Made by a program: the position numbers and the translations under genes
Source: Chitinophagales bacterium
GTDB lineage: Bacteria > Bacteroidota > Bacteroidia > Chitinophagales > UBA10324
Direction of reading: 5' to 3'
DNA: 5,213 nt
NCBI GenBank assembly: GCA_013695715.1
Contig: JACCZZ010000305.1
Span: forward strand, 1 to 5,213
Notes under the pieces: model-generated
The model's input: the letters and a program-made list of their open reading frames with translations, nothing else
The model's database searches: none
What the model was told of the DNA's origin: nothing
Shown here: positions 4,448-5,213 of the stretch, in pieces
How the letters are laid out: each line of letters begins with the position of its first letter
How positions within the stretch are numbered: the first letter of the stretch is position 1

Positions 4448-5213
4448 ATGCGGCTATCTATTCAGCTTGAGCTTCTGCAGGGCGATCAGCTTCCATTAAA
4501 TTATAATTATCCTATAAGTGCATGGATATACAAGTGCCTGCACCATGGAAATAATGACTTTGCAGCGTGGCTGCACGAGCATGGGTATGCTTATGAGGGC
4601 AAGCGATTTAAGCTATTCACTTTTTCTCAGTTGAAGTGCTCGTTTGTAATTAAAGGCGACCGCATGAAGATCAATGCACCACAGGCTTATCTCACCCTCA
4701 GCTTTCTTATTGACGAGCCGGTGGAGCATTTTGTTGCCGGATGTTTCCGTAACCAGCAATGTGTTATTGGCGATAAAGTAAGCAGGGTAGCGTTTGCAAT
4801 AAAGTCAATTGAGCTGCTGCCACATCCGGTGTTTACGGAGAAGATGCGATACCGGCTGCTTTCACCCCTTTGCATCACCCGATCGCGCATTCATGAGGGT
4901 GGTGAGGGATATGAATTTCTTTCGCCCGACCATGCAGAGTATAAGAAACACCTTATCAGGAATTTAATAAACAAGCATCAGAGTGTCTATGCGATCACTG
5001 GTGATGAGCAGCACTTTGATATTGAGAGCATGAATCTGAACATTCTCTCTACCCTAAAATCGAGGCTCATACGCATCAAAGATCATACACCCGAAGCCAC
5101 GAGCCTGCGGGGTTGGTTGTTTGACTTTGAGCTGACTGCGCCGGTAGAGCTGCAGCGGGTAGGATATTATGCAGGATTTGGTGAGAAGAATGCGATGGGG
5201 TTAGGGTGTGTAG
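4448..5213 (+). CDS. cas6: CRISPR-associated endoribonuclease Cas6 (C-terminus cut by right edge)
   Basis: 255 codons are visible. Cas6 is a metal-independent RNase that cuts the CRISPR precursor transcript within each repeat to make crRNAs. The sequence lines up with my memory of Pyrococcus furiosus Cas6: Y28 in WIYKCL, H43 in WLHEHG and K55 in FKLFTFS correspond to its Tyr31, His46 and Lys52 catalytic residues. LLSPLCITR (137-145) starts the second RAMP half. The glycine-rich loop VGYYAGFGEKNAMGLGCV (238-255) is the family signature near the C-terminus, so probably only a few to some tens of residues are missing. A TAA lies two codons before the ATG, fixing the start. Of its 17 glutamate codons 15 are GAG, against 7 of 22 in the anti-sigma gene and 3 of 12 in the DUF1579 gene. 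Cas6 serves several type I and III systems; the partner genes and array lie outside the window. Confidence 0.93.
   Translation, partial: MRLSIQLELLQGDQLPLNYNYPISAWIYKCLHHGNNDFAAWLHEHGYAYEGKRFKLFTFSQLKCSFVIKGDRMKINAPQAYLTLSFLIDEPVEHFVAGCFRNQQCVIGDKVSRVAFAIKSIELLPHPVFTEKMRYRLLSPLCITRSRIHEGGEGYEFLSPDHAEYKKHLIRNLINKHQSVYAITGDEQHFDIESMNLNILSTLKSRLIRIKDHTPEATSLRGWLFDFELTAPVELQRVGYYAGFGEKNAMGLGCV

Noticed and set aside
4687..4890. 67-codon minus-strand frame inside cas6
   Set aside because: It is antisense to a clear Cas6 reading frame and has no motif.
3970..5213. CRISPR array
   Set aside because: I looked for a roughly 25-40 bp unit repeated with regular spacers around cas6 and found none; the ACCGGT copies are a single inverted repeat.

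Overview
The window looks like a chromosomal segment of a Bacteroidota (Cytophagales/Chitinophagales-like) bacterium. The evidence is a set of protein families common in that phylum (Met-rich secreted DUF1579 protein, RskA-type anti-sigma domain fused to a cupin), perfect TAnnTTTG promoter -7 elements before two genes and the tRNA pair, no Shine-Dalgarno sequences before the starts, and tRNA genes without an encoded CCA end.

Layout, left to right. Positions 1-180 hold the last 59 codons of an unrecognised plus-strand gene. A secreted DUF1579 protein follows (295-873) with its own promoter element. A 264-bp spacer contains a hairpin and a short reading frame (1058-1141) that resembles the end of an ECF sigma factor. 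Its stop codon overlaps the start of an anti-sigma/cupin protein (1138-1749). That gene converges, 14 bp stop to stop, on two minus-strand genes: an unrecognised 212-residue soluble protein (2402-1764), possibly leaderless, and upstream of it a class I PLP-dependent aminotransferase (3686-2487).

Across a 210-bp divergent spacer lies a plus-strand tRNA pair, tRNA-Gly(GCC) and tRNA-Leu(UAA), behind a good promoter element. Next comes a 313-bp gene-free stretch with a palindrome, a short direct repeat, a decayed tRNA-Met-like 3' half and a strong inverted repeat. It ends at a cas6 CRISPR endoribonuclease gene (from 4448) that runs off the right edge with its catalytic residues intact.

The housekeeping-type genes on the left appear unrelated to each other, apart from the possible sigma/anti-sigma remnant pair. 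The right end is the accessory part. cas6 has very different glutamate codon use from two left-hand genes and sits directly behind tRNA genes and a tRNA fragment, which fits a CRISPR-Cas island acquired at a tRNA locus. No CRISPR repeats or other cas genes lie inside the window, so the subtype cannot be given. I did not find a convincing wholly new system; the best leads are the apparently orphaned anti-sigma/cupin protein and the tRNA-cas6 junction.
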